A stretch of DNA of 46,519 nt from a virus. Shown piece by piece: positions 40,214-45,474 of this stretch. The notes under the pieces are model-generated. The model was not told the origin of the DNA. It searched no databases and saw nothing but the letters and a program-made list of their open reading frames with translations. The DNA is taken from positions 1 to 46,519 of IMG/VR virus record IMGVR_UViG_3300033997_000569. The stretch is one strand, 5' to 3'. Position 1 is the stretch's first letter; every line of letters starts with the position of its first letter. The position numbers and the translations under genes are program-made.

Positions 40214-40492
40214 ATGGAAAGCACCATCTACATCACGTTGTGGGCCGTCCTCGCGTTCGTGAGCTGGCTCATCGTCGCCGGCGGCGCTGCATTGGCCGTT
40301 TTCTCGAAATCGATCGAGGACAGCGCGCTGGAGCGTATCGGGCTGTCGGCTGTGTGCCTGACTGCCACGGGCGCGGCGTGTCGCATCGTGGCCGCAGGCT
40401 GGGCCAGTGCCGGCGATGCTGCGCTCGCAGTCGCTGCGGCGTTTTATGTCGCTGCGGTGACGATCAAACATATCAGGGAGACCAAGCAATGA
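40214..40492 (+). CDS. Second small membrane protein of the lysis cassette
   Basis: A 92-residue protein with three hydrophobic segments (IYITLWAVLAFVSWLIVAGG; ERIGLSAVCLTATGAACRIV; DAALAVAAAFYVAAVTIK). Starts at 40214 just after the holin stop. It is either the true holin with the upstream one as partner, or an antiholin. Its stop overlaps the endolysin start (ATGA). Confidence 0.75.
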   Translation: MESTIYITLWAVLAFVSWLIVAGGAALAVFSKSIEDSALERIGLSAVCLTATGAACRIVAAGWASAGDAALAVAAAFYVAAVTIKHIRETKQ

Positions 40493-40989
40493 CCTTGTCG
40501 CAAATCATCGAGACCGCCATCGATCCCGCGCTGGCCCTGCTGCCGGCCGCCATGGACACGCCGGCTGCGCGCAGCATGCTGCTGGCGATCGGTCTGCAGG
40601 AATCTCGCTTTGAACACCGCCGGCAGCTGGTGGGCAATCCGCCGCGGCCGCTCGGTCCCGCCAAGAGCTTTTGGCAAGCGGAGAGGGGCGGCGGCATGGT
40701 CCACGGCGTGCGTGAGCATGTTGCGACGCGCGCCCTGGCCGCGCAGTTGTACCGAGCGCGCGGCGTGCCGGCGGACGACACTGCAATCTGGGACGCGATC
40801 GAGCATGACGACGTGCTGGCCGCCGGCCTGGCGCGACTGCTGCTGTGGACCGATCCGAAGGCACTGCCGGCCCTGGGCGATGCGGATGCAGCCCTCGCGT
40901 GCTATCTGCGGGTCTGGCGGCCGGGAAAGCCGCACCACCAAACCTGGCCGGAGCTGTACCGGCAGGCCGTGGCCGAGGTGCAGCGGTGA
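40489..40989 (+). CDS. Endolysin (lysozyme-like)
   Basis: A 166-residue protein with a lysozyme-superfamily pattern: LLAIGLQESRFEHRRQLVGN, where the Glu of QES is the probable catalytic residue, then HGVREHVATRALAAQLYRA and LACYLRVWRPGKPHH. There is no signal peptide, so it depends on the holin. It sits between membrane proteins and spanins as expected for a peptidoglycan hydrolase; the exact bond cut is not settled by the sequence. Confidence 0.82.
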   Translation: MTLSQIIETAIDPALALLPAAMDTPAARSMLLAIGLQESRFEHRRQLVGNPPRPLGPAKSFWQAERGGGMVHGVREHVATRALAAQLYRARGVPADDTAIWDAIEHDDVLAAGLARLLLWTDPKALPALGDADAALACYLRVWRPGKPHHQTWPELYRQAVAEVQR

Positions 40990-41387
40990 ACCCGCTACTG
41001 CGCCTGGCGCTGCCTTGGATCGGCGGCGCCGCGCTGGTGCTCGTGCTGGGCGCTGGTGTCGTGCTGTATGGCGCCAGCCGCTACGACGATGGCATGGCCA
41101 AGGCGAACGCCGATCACGCCCTGGCCGAACTGAACGAGTTCAAGACCCAGACCGGCCGCCTAGCCGGCATCGCCACCACCTTCGAAGCCAGCGCCGCCAC
41201 GCTGCGCGACAGCCAGCCCAAGATCATCGAGAGGTACACCCGTGTCGAAGTCCAGAGCCCTTTGCCTGCTGGTTGCCGTATTGACGCTGGCCGGCTGCAG
41301 CACATCAACGAAGCCGGCCGCCTGGCCAATTCTGCCGGCCAACCTGGCCCAGCCATGCCCGCCGGTGCCCGAGGTGACCAGCGATAG
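40986..41387 (+). CDS. Rz-like i-spanin
   Basis: A 133-residue inner-membrane spanin, starting with GTG at 40986 (GTGA overlap with the endolysin). One N-terminal membrane helix (about 8-30: WIGGAALVLVLGAGVVLYGA) precedes a periplasmic coiled segment (DDGMAKANADHALAELNEFK, then RLAGIATTFEASAATL). It should join Rz1 to fuse inner and outer membranes at lysis. The downstream Rz1 gene is out of frame and mostly inside this one. Confidence 0.88.
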   Translation: MNPLLRLALPWIGGAALVLVLGAGVVLYGASRYDDGMAKANADHALAELNEFKTQTGRLAGIATTFEASAATLRDSQPKIIERYTRVEVQSPLPAGCRIDAGRLQHINEAGRLANSAGQPGPAMPAGARGDQR

Positions 41388-41484
41388 TTGGGACGACTTC
41401 GCGCGCAGCTATATCGCCCTGGCAGTGCAGTATGGGCAGTGCGCGGAGCGGCACCGCGCCACCGTCGAAGCGTGGCCAAAGTGA
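41242..41484 (+). CDS. Rz1-like o-spanin lipoprotein
   Basis: An 80-residue outer-membrane lipoprotein (GTG start at 41242, GAGAGG upstream). The lipobox is LAGC (LCLLVAVLTLAGCSTSTK), with Cys19 as the lipidated residue. The mature part is Pro-rich near the start (WPILPANLAQPCPPVPE). Overlaps Rz by 146 bases in another frame, the usual embedded arrangement. Confidence 0.9.
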   Translation: MSKSRALCLLVAVLTLAGCSTSTKPAAWPILPANLAQPCPPVPEVTSDSWDDFARSYIALAVQYGQCAERHRATVEAWPK

Positions 41485-41507
41485 AAGGGCCGCATCTGGC
41501 GGCCCTT
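41485..41507 (+). terminator. Hairpin at the end of the lysis cassette
   Basis: AAGGGCCGC-ATCTG-GCGGCCCTT, a nine-pair stem one base after the Rz1 stop. There is no clear U-run, so it is a weak terminator at best on the + strand; it may serve both converging transcripts. Confidence 0.55.
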
Positions 41508-41511
41508 GGTG

Positions 41512-41715
41512 CTAGGAGGCAATAGCGAGAAGCCTAGCAAATACCGCCGTCGTGATCGGCGTGACTGGTGTGGCCGCTGGCGTACTGACCTGCGGGGTCA
41601 GGTTGCGATGGTTGGAGCGTGTAGCCTCGAAGAGGCGCGCCGAAGTTTCAGCCGATTTCTCGGCAGCGCGTTGGAGAGCGTCACGTACCTCAGTTGGCGT
41701 TTGGTATGTTCGCAT
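41512..41715 (-). CDS. Small protein at the end of the right-arm transcript
   Basis: A 67-residue protein, MRTYQTPTEVRDALQRAAEK and onward, helical, then a Ser/Thr/Pro-rich linker and a hydrophobic C-terminal end (TTAVFARLLAIAS). AAGG lies eight bases before the ATG at 41715. An ATG at 41721 is also possible. It overlaps the 3' end of the protease-like gene by 26 bases. No family is known. Confidence 0.6.
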   Translation of the reverse strand: MRTYQTPTEVRDALQRAAEKSAETSARLFEATRSNHRNLTPQVSTPAATPVTPITTAVFARLLAIAS

Positions 41716-42646
41716 TTCCATCACCTTGTGTCGACGGGATATAGAAGATCTGGGGCGTTTCGGCGTTGATCTGGGCTCGACCAGCAGCATACAACGCCTG
41801 AGCCAATTGTAGAAGCATGCCTGTTGGCTTTTCCACCTTGGTGAAGATGGTTCGTGCCTCTTTTCGGTCAATTACGAACCCGTGTGATGGGTAGTTGGCT
41901 ACAAGCTTCTCCAGGCCGCCGGCCCTTAGATTCAAACTTTTTTCGTTCAGCCGTTGCCCATAGGCATAAGCTATATCAGTGGCCCGTTGCATCTCAGCTA
42001 AGCGCATCGGATCAATTTGACCGAAAATCGGCGAGAACAATCCGGTTGTCAGCTTCGATGCCATGTCGGAAGCGGCCTTGGTTGACAAGCCTTCGTAGGT
42101 CAGTTGGTCAACATACGTTCGGAACGCATTCATCGCTTGATTTTGTAGGTAATTGACCGCCTGCAATATATCGAGACCTGAATTACGACCTACGAGTTCA
42201 TCGGATTTTTTGATCTGAACATCCAATGGACCCAGCTCGCTCTGATCGCAGAGATAAAGCTGTGTGGCGCCAATGCAGATGAGAGTTCCCGCGCTCTTGC
42301 ATACCCAGGGGACCAGTACATGGAAGTCCTGGAATTCGTGCTGGAGCGCACGCGCAATTCGGAATCCCGCGTGCGGATCGCCACCTGGTGTGGTCAGGAC
42401 AAACAGTGCATGACTAGATTTTTGCTTTTGCTCTTCCAGTTGGAGGCAGATTTGGTCATAGCCCGCACGATTGATTTGGCCTGAATACACGATTACATCG
42501 CGGGCCGGCTGCGGCTGCGGCTGCGGGGGCGCGGAGTCCTCCGGACCGGCGATGTGTAGATGGGGAAGGCCTTGTCCTTGAGGCCCTTCCTCTTGGTTCT
42601 CGCGATCTTGTTCCTCCGCAGCGGAAGGGGCAGCTTCTCCGGTCAT
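41690..42646 (-). CDS. Serine dehydrogenase-proteinase-like (SppA/ClpP-fold) protein
   Basis: A 318-residue protein of the SDH_protease group (ClpP/crotonase-like superfamily). A Pro/Gln-rich N-terminal tail (about 1-50) precedes the fold: VIVYSGQINRAGYDQI, ALFVLTTPGGDPHAGFRIA, then VPWVCKSAGTLICIGA with the candidate nucleophile Ser118, and SELGPLDVQIKK. S49-like enzymes normally add a Lys; its exact identity here is not clear. GGAGGA precedes the ATG. The gene is visibly less GC-rich than the phage core, which suggests recent transfer. It may cut or modify a host or phage protein in the lysogen; the role is unknown. Confidence 0.82.
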   Translation of the reverse strand: MTGEAAPSAAEEQDRENQEEGPQGQGLPHLHIAGPEDSAPPQPQPQPARDVIVYSGQINRAGYDQICLQLEEQKQKSSHALFVLTTPGGDPHAGFRIARALQHEFQDFHVLVPWVCKSAGTLICIGATQLYLCDQSELGPLDVQIKKSDELVGRNSGLDILQAVNYLQNQAMNAFRTYVDQLTYEGLSTKAASDMASKLTTGLFSPIFGQIDPMRLAEMQRATDIAYAYGQRLNEKSLNLRAGGLEKLVANYPSHGFVIDRKEARTIFTKVEKPTGMLLQLAQALYAAGRAQINAETPQIFYIPSTQGDGNANIPNAN

Positions 42647-42707
42647 TGTGTATCCTCCATGGGTGGGGACACTATATACAAAAAGTTATCCGTAAGTAAC
42701 CGCCGGT

Positions 42708-43001
42708 CTACCTCGGCCCCATTCCCTTCCTGAGTTTGTACGGCGCCTCCAGCATCTCGCTGGTCCACTCTTTCCGCTCCAGGACACAGGGCTCGGCCGC
42801 GATCTGCTGCATCAGCTCGTCGTAGATGTCGCCCATGAGACCCGTGGGCCGGCGTAGGTCGCAGGAGACTTGATCGAGCCGCAGCAGCATCGACCGCATG
42901 CGCTTGATCTCCCAGAGCAATGCCAGGATGTCAGGGTTCCATGGCTGGCGTTCGCGGATCTCGCGCAGCTGGTCGGCGGTAAGTGGGGGGCGGAAAGGCA
43001 T
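42708..43001 (-). CDS. LexA-box-controlled small protein
   Basis: A 97-residue protein, MPFRPPLTADQLREIRERQP and onward. It is helical (ILALLWEIKRMRSMLLRLDQ), contains a Cys in VSCDLRRPTG and has a basic C-terminus. Its start codon lies 9 bases from a perfect SOS box (43010-43029), so it should be silent in the lysogen and induced by DNA damage along with prophage induction. No ribosome site is visible, so the message may be almost leaderless. Coliphage 186 Tum is a known LexA-controlled antirepressor, but this protein does not obviously resemble it (inference limited). Confidence 0.7.
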   Translation of the reverse strand: MPFRPPLTADQLREIRERQPWNPDILALLWEIKRMRSMLLRLDQVSCDLRRPTGLMGDIYDELMQQIAAEPCVLERKEWTSEMLEAPYKLRKGMGPR

Positions 43002-43009
43002 GGCAAATA

Positions 43010-43029
43010 TACTGTATGAATAGACAGTA
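43010..43029 (-). promoter_or_regulatory. LexA (SOS) box
   Basis: TACTGTATGAATAGACAGTA is a CTG-N10-CAG palindrome with perfect TACTGT/ACAGTA arms, the classic gammaproteobacterial and betaproteobacterial LexA operator. It sits directly before the 42708-43001 gene. A TATATT hexamer lies between the box and the ATG. Confidence 0.9.
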
Positions 43030-43043
43030 TATTTCAGACAGGT

Positions 43044-43079
43044 CCTAGCGCAATTTGGCCCCGTTTAATTGCGCTTAGG
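43044..43079. repeat. Imperfect inverted repeat
   Basis: CCTAGCGCAATT (43044-43055) pairs with AATTGCGCTTAGG (43067-43079) around eleven bases, with one extra base in the second arm. It lies between the SOS box and the terminator at 43081. It could be a regulator site or an RNA hairpin; there is no U-run. Confidence 0.6.
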
Positions 43080-43080
43080 C

Positions 43081-43111
43081 AAAAACAAAGCCCCACCGGA
43101 GTGGGGCTTTG
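43081..43111 (-). terminator. Intrinsic terminator after the repeat RNA
   Basis: CAAAGCCCCAC-TCCG-GTGGGGCTTTG, an eleven-pair stem, followed on the minus strand by TTTTT. It closes the leftward transcript that carries the anti-CRISPR operon and the repeats. Confidence 0.9.
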
Positions 43112-43230
43112 ACTGCCTGTTCGACAGAGAAGAAGAGCCGCCAAGCGCCTACGGTGACTTTTCTGAGCTGCCTATGCGGCAGCGAACGGTTCTAACCTGT
43201 ATTTACTAAACTGCCTGTTCGGCAGTGGCG
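43105..43230 (-). CRISPR. Three type I-F-like repeats, irregularly spaced (solitary-repeat cluster)
   Basis: Read on the minus strand, three copies of the type I-F repeat stem CTGCC-N5-GGCAG lie in one orientation. R1 (43203-43230): stem with loop GAACA, 3' part altered (TTTAGTAA). R2 (43160-43187): begins GTTCGCTGCCG, has loop GCATA, and ends CTCAGAAA, an almost canonical 28-nt repeat with an 8-nt handle. R3 (43105-43132): CTGTC-GAACA-GGCAG, handle lost and merged into the terminator. Gaps are 15 and 27 bases, unlike the 32-base spacers of real I-F arrays. No cas operon or leader follows. The Cas6f (Csy4) hairpin is kept in all three; only R2 keeps the handle bound by Cas8f-Cas5f. Confidence 0.82.
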
Positions 43231-43265
43231 AAAGTCTAACAGGTTGTCGAGCTGGGGGGGGGCGC

Positions 43266-44537
43266 TCATTTGGCCGTTGCTGAGCACCACCGCACGCCGT
43301 TTGGCGTAACGGTCCGGTGCCACCACGCGTCGTCCGTGAGTGATCCCTGGGTCACAAGAGAAAAAACAGATTCCGACCACGCGTGTTTGTGGGAACGCGC
43401 ATTGGCGCGCACCTGGGGAGTTTCTAGCCAAGCATATCCCGTTGCGTTCAGTGTGTACCCGTTCTTAGATTGATACCAACCATCGCGCTTTGTCCAGGAT
43501 CCATCCCGCCCGTAGGCGTCCAGAGCGGCATCTAGAGCATCAGCGCCGCTGGGGCGACGTTCGATTTCGGCAGAGGCGTCCAGCAGGAAGGACATGCCTT
43601 CGATCTCATCGCCCGGATGATGGATGGTCGTTGTAGGGTCAAAGACGCTGCCACCCGCCAAGCGAGTGATTTGCCGCAAAGCAGGGGCTAGCCGTTGCGG
43701 GTTTACCCCCCGAACAAAGAGCGAGATGAGCGCGTTCGCGCTGATCTCGTCGCGGGCATATCCAGGCGTTGGCGTCACCACGCCATAAACCTGCCCAGCA
43801 CGCACGCGCCCCTCCAGCGCAAGAGGGGCGTTGGGGGTGCCCCCACGCGGGATGGTGTGCAGCGGGCCATTAACCCATTGGCAATGATGCATTGCAAATG
43901 CAAATTGCAAATCATCATCGAGTTCGCGCTCCAATGCATGGATCAGTCCACCAATCGCGGTCATGGCTGGCCAGCCAACGCTCATCATGCCGGCGGAAAT
44001 GTTCATGCGTTCGACGCGGGCGCGCAGCTCAACAACTGGGGCCGCTCCGCGTAGCTCACTTTTCCCTGCGGTTTCGACAATCCCCCGGCGCATGAGCATG
44101 ACCTTTCCGCCCTGCATGAGCAGCCCTTCGCCGTGGTTTGAGATTGCTGCGGCCGTGGGCTGGACGGTGTGCAAGTAGTGCGGCAAGTTCCGCTCCTTCA
44201 GGCGTTGGTACATCTCATGCAGCAGACCGACACTTGCAATCGGGCTGGTGGCCACATACTCATCCTTTCGCCAATCGCCGACCGGGATGAGAACTTGTTT
44301 GAGTCGCGGATCAGCGATGTTCGGAATTGACGGCTCAAATGCTGTGGCTCCTGCCTGATCGCGCTGTTGCCGCTCTGCGGCCATGTCGGCCGCGTTCAGG
44401 GGCAAGGCCCACAGTTCGCGGCGCAAATTCGTCGTAGCGGATGTGATGGCCGAGTTGCTGGCGCTTATGACGCGAGCGCGCAGGGGCGACTGCTTCAAGC
44501 GCGGATTGAACATCTTGGGCGCGTGCGTACCGATCAT
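43266..44537 (-). CDS. Miniature Cas8f-Cas5f (Csy1-Csy2)-like fusion protein
   Basis: A 423-residue protein that I read as a reduced Cas8f-Cas5f fusion. The C-terminal part (about 169-423) matches Csy2 by pattern: GWPAMTAIGGLIHALERE (188-205; Csy2 has PSPGAFTGFVHALQRR), RLAGGS (292-297), GYTLNATGYAWLE with VRANAR and SESVFSL (360-394), and DAWWHR near the end. Residues about 80-136 resemble part of Csy1: QVLIPV, YVATSPIASVGLLHEMY, then QPTAAAISN where Csy1 has TKPQNIS. The PAM-contacting Asn250 and wedge Lys247 of Pseudomonas Csy1 fall on Ala131 and Thr128. The Csy1 helical bundle is missing. Starts inside the HTH gene (ATGA). Probably a dominant-negative decoy (inference). Confidence 0.72.
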   Translation of the reverse strand: MIGTHAPKMFNPRLKQSPLRARVISASNSAITSATTNLRRELWALPLNAADMAAERQQRDQAGATAFEPSIPNIADPRLKQVLIPVGDWRKDEYVATSPIASVGLLHEMYQRLKERNLPHYLHTVQPTAAAISNHGEGLLMQGGKVMLMRRGIVETAGKSELRGAAPVVELRARVERMNISAGMMSVGWPAMTAIGGLIHALERELDDDLQFAFAMHHCQWVNGPLHTIPRGGTPNAPLALEGRVRAGQVYGVVTPTPGYARDEISANALISLFVRGVNPQRLAPALRQITRLAGGSVFDPTTTIHHPGDEIEGMSFLLDASAEIERRPSGADALDAALDAYGRDGSWTKRDGWYQSKNGYTLNATGYAWLETPQVRANARSHKHAWSESVFSLVTQGSLTDDAWWHRTVTPNGVRWCSATAK

Positions 44538-44755
44538 TTTTTATAGTCCTCTGGTCTGTATTCCGAGATACCAGCCGCGATTGCGGCGCATGCAAGGGCC
44601 GTTCTTCGATCAATCATCACCGGCTTCCCGGTTGCAAACGCAGATCCGCGCTCCATCGCTTGCAGCGTTGGCAGACTGACGCCCAGGGCATCAGCTGCGG
44701 CGCGTTGAGAGTAGCCCATGTGCTGGCGCCAAGCCTGCATGTCTTCGGGGCTCAT
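44534..44755 (-). CDS. Small HTH regulator, Aca-like position
   Basis: A 73-residue HTH protein, MSPEDMQAWRQHMGYSQRAA and onward. The helix-turn-helix is MGYSQRAAADALGVSLPTLQ, and a helical tail follows. It is coupled by ATGA overlaps both to the AcrIF11-like gene upstream and to the Cas8f-Cas5f-like gene downstream. Anti-CRISPR-associated (Aca) proteins are HTH repressors of this size encoded right behind acr genes and shut off the acr promoter (family knowledge). A 19-bp palindrome overlaps the -10 of this operon and is the natural operator. Confidence 0.8.
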   Translation of the reverse strand: MSPEDMQAWRQHMGYSQRAAADALGVSLPTLQAMERGSAFATGKPVMIDRRTALACAAIAAGISEYRPEDYKK

Positions 44756-45207
44756 GCGCGCTCCAGATCGCCTTCTCGGTCCTGCATGTCGATCATGTAT
44801 GCGGTGCCTTGCTCATCTCGCACAGCGACGCCACGGAAGCCCAGCAGGGCGGCGGCGCGGGCGGTGAAGTGCTGCACGTCCCACGACGCGTCGGCGGCGT
44901 CTTCGGCATCTATGCCGTCCACGTCGTACACGTTCTTCGACTCTTCGATCAGCGCTTCCGCGTCATCTTCGTCCACAGCCAGGCGGCGGGCCAGCTCAAC
45001 GACAAGGGGGGCCAGCTTTTCAGCGTCAGCATGATAAAAAAGCTGGCCAGCATCGATAACGTCGTTTTCGTCGATTTCCAGGCGGTACACCACCGCTTCG
45101 CCGGACGCCATGGTGTACACGCGGGACGAGAAAAACAGGAACGAACCAAACCGGCCGGCGGTGCCGATGCTGCTGATTTCGGTGGGGCTGGTGTGGAACA
45201 GTTCCAT
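44752..45207 (-). CDS. acrIF11: AcrIF11-like anti-CRISPR ADP-ribosyltransferase
   Basis: A 151-residue protein that matches AcrIF11 by eye along nearly its whole length. It starts MELFHTSPTEISSIGTAGRF, with the NAD-binding FHTS motif typical of ADP-ribosyltransferases. It continues with AVVYRLEIDENDVIDAGQLF, an acidic helix, DGIDAEDAADASWDVQ, and FRGVAVRDEQGTAYM near the end. AcrIF11 inactivates type I-F Cascade by ADP-ribosylating the PAM-reading Asn250 of Cas8f (established knowledge). First gene of a three-gene operon behind a consensus promoter. GGAGAA precedes the ATG by five bases. Confidence 0.87.
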   Translation of the reverse strand: MELFHTSPTEISSIGTAGRFGSFLFFSSRVYTMASGEAVVYRLEIDENDVIDAGQLFYHADAEKLAPLVVELARRLAVDEDDAEALIEESKNVYDVDGIDAEDAADASWDVQHFTARAAALLGFRGVAVRDEQGTAYMIDMQDREGDLERA

Positions 45208-45224
45208 GTCGTTCTCCGATTCAA

Positions 45225-45260
45225 TGACTAAATTATATAGTCAATCGGAAGAAGGTGCAA
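45225..45260 (-). promoter_or_regulatory. Anti-CRISPR promoter overlapped by a palindromic operator
   Basis: On the minus strand, TTGCAC (45255-45260), a 17-base spacer, then the perfect TATAAT (45232-45237). The -10 lies inside a 19-bp palindrome, TGACTAAATTATATAGTCA (45225-45243). The promoter starts inside the end of the upstream HTH gene, so the acr unit can be transcribed on its own right after DNA entry and then be repressed by an HTH protein. Confidence 0.82.
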
Positions 45261-45474
45261 CTCTCTTTTTTGCAACAGCCGACTGCTTGTCGAGGTCGTT
45301 GCAGATCGACATGAGATCAAGCGCCTTGCATGCAAGCTCAAGCATGCGCGGCAGATCGTCAGCTCTCGCAAGATATCCCGCGTATGTTCGCCGACTGACG
45401 CCCAGGGCCACGGCAGCGGTGTCGTATGTGTAGCCGTGGCGCGCTTGCCACTCGCGGAGATCATTTGCTGTCAT
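45241..45474 (-). CDS. Small HTH protein, second copy type
   Basis: A 77-residue HTH protein, MTANDLREWQARHGYTYDTA and onward. The HTH is GYTYDTAAVALGVSRRTYAG; the tail is helical and ends KKRVAPSSD. It has the same size and layout as the 44534 protein (both start with a Leu/Met-x-x-W helix and a GY-S/T-helix), so the pair may be distant relatives. The acr promoter lies within its last codons. Either HTH protein could bind the palindrome. Confidence 0.78.
   Translation of the reverse strand: MTANDLREWQARHGYTYDTAAVALGVSRRTYAGYLARADDLPRMLELACKALDLMSICNDLDKQSAVAKKRVAPSSD

Noticed and set aside
43105-43230. A functional CRISPR array.
   Set aside because: The repeats are diverged, the gaps are 15 and 27 bases rather than 32, there is no leader or cas operon, and the set ends in a terminator. 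A decoy repeat cluster fits better.
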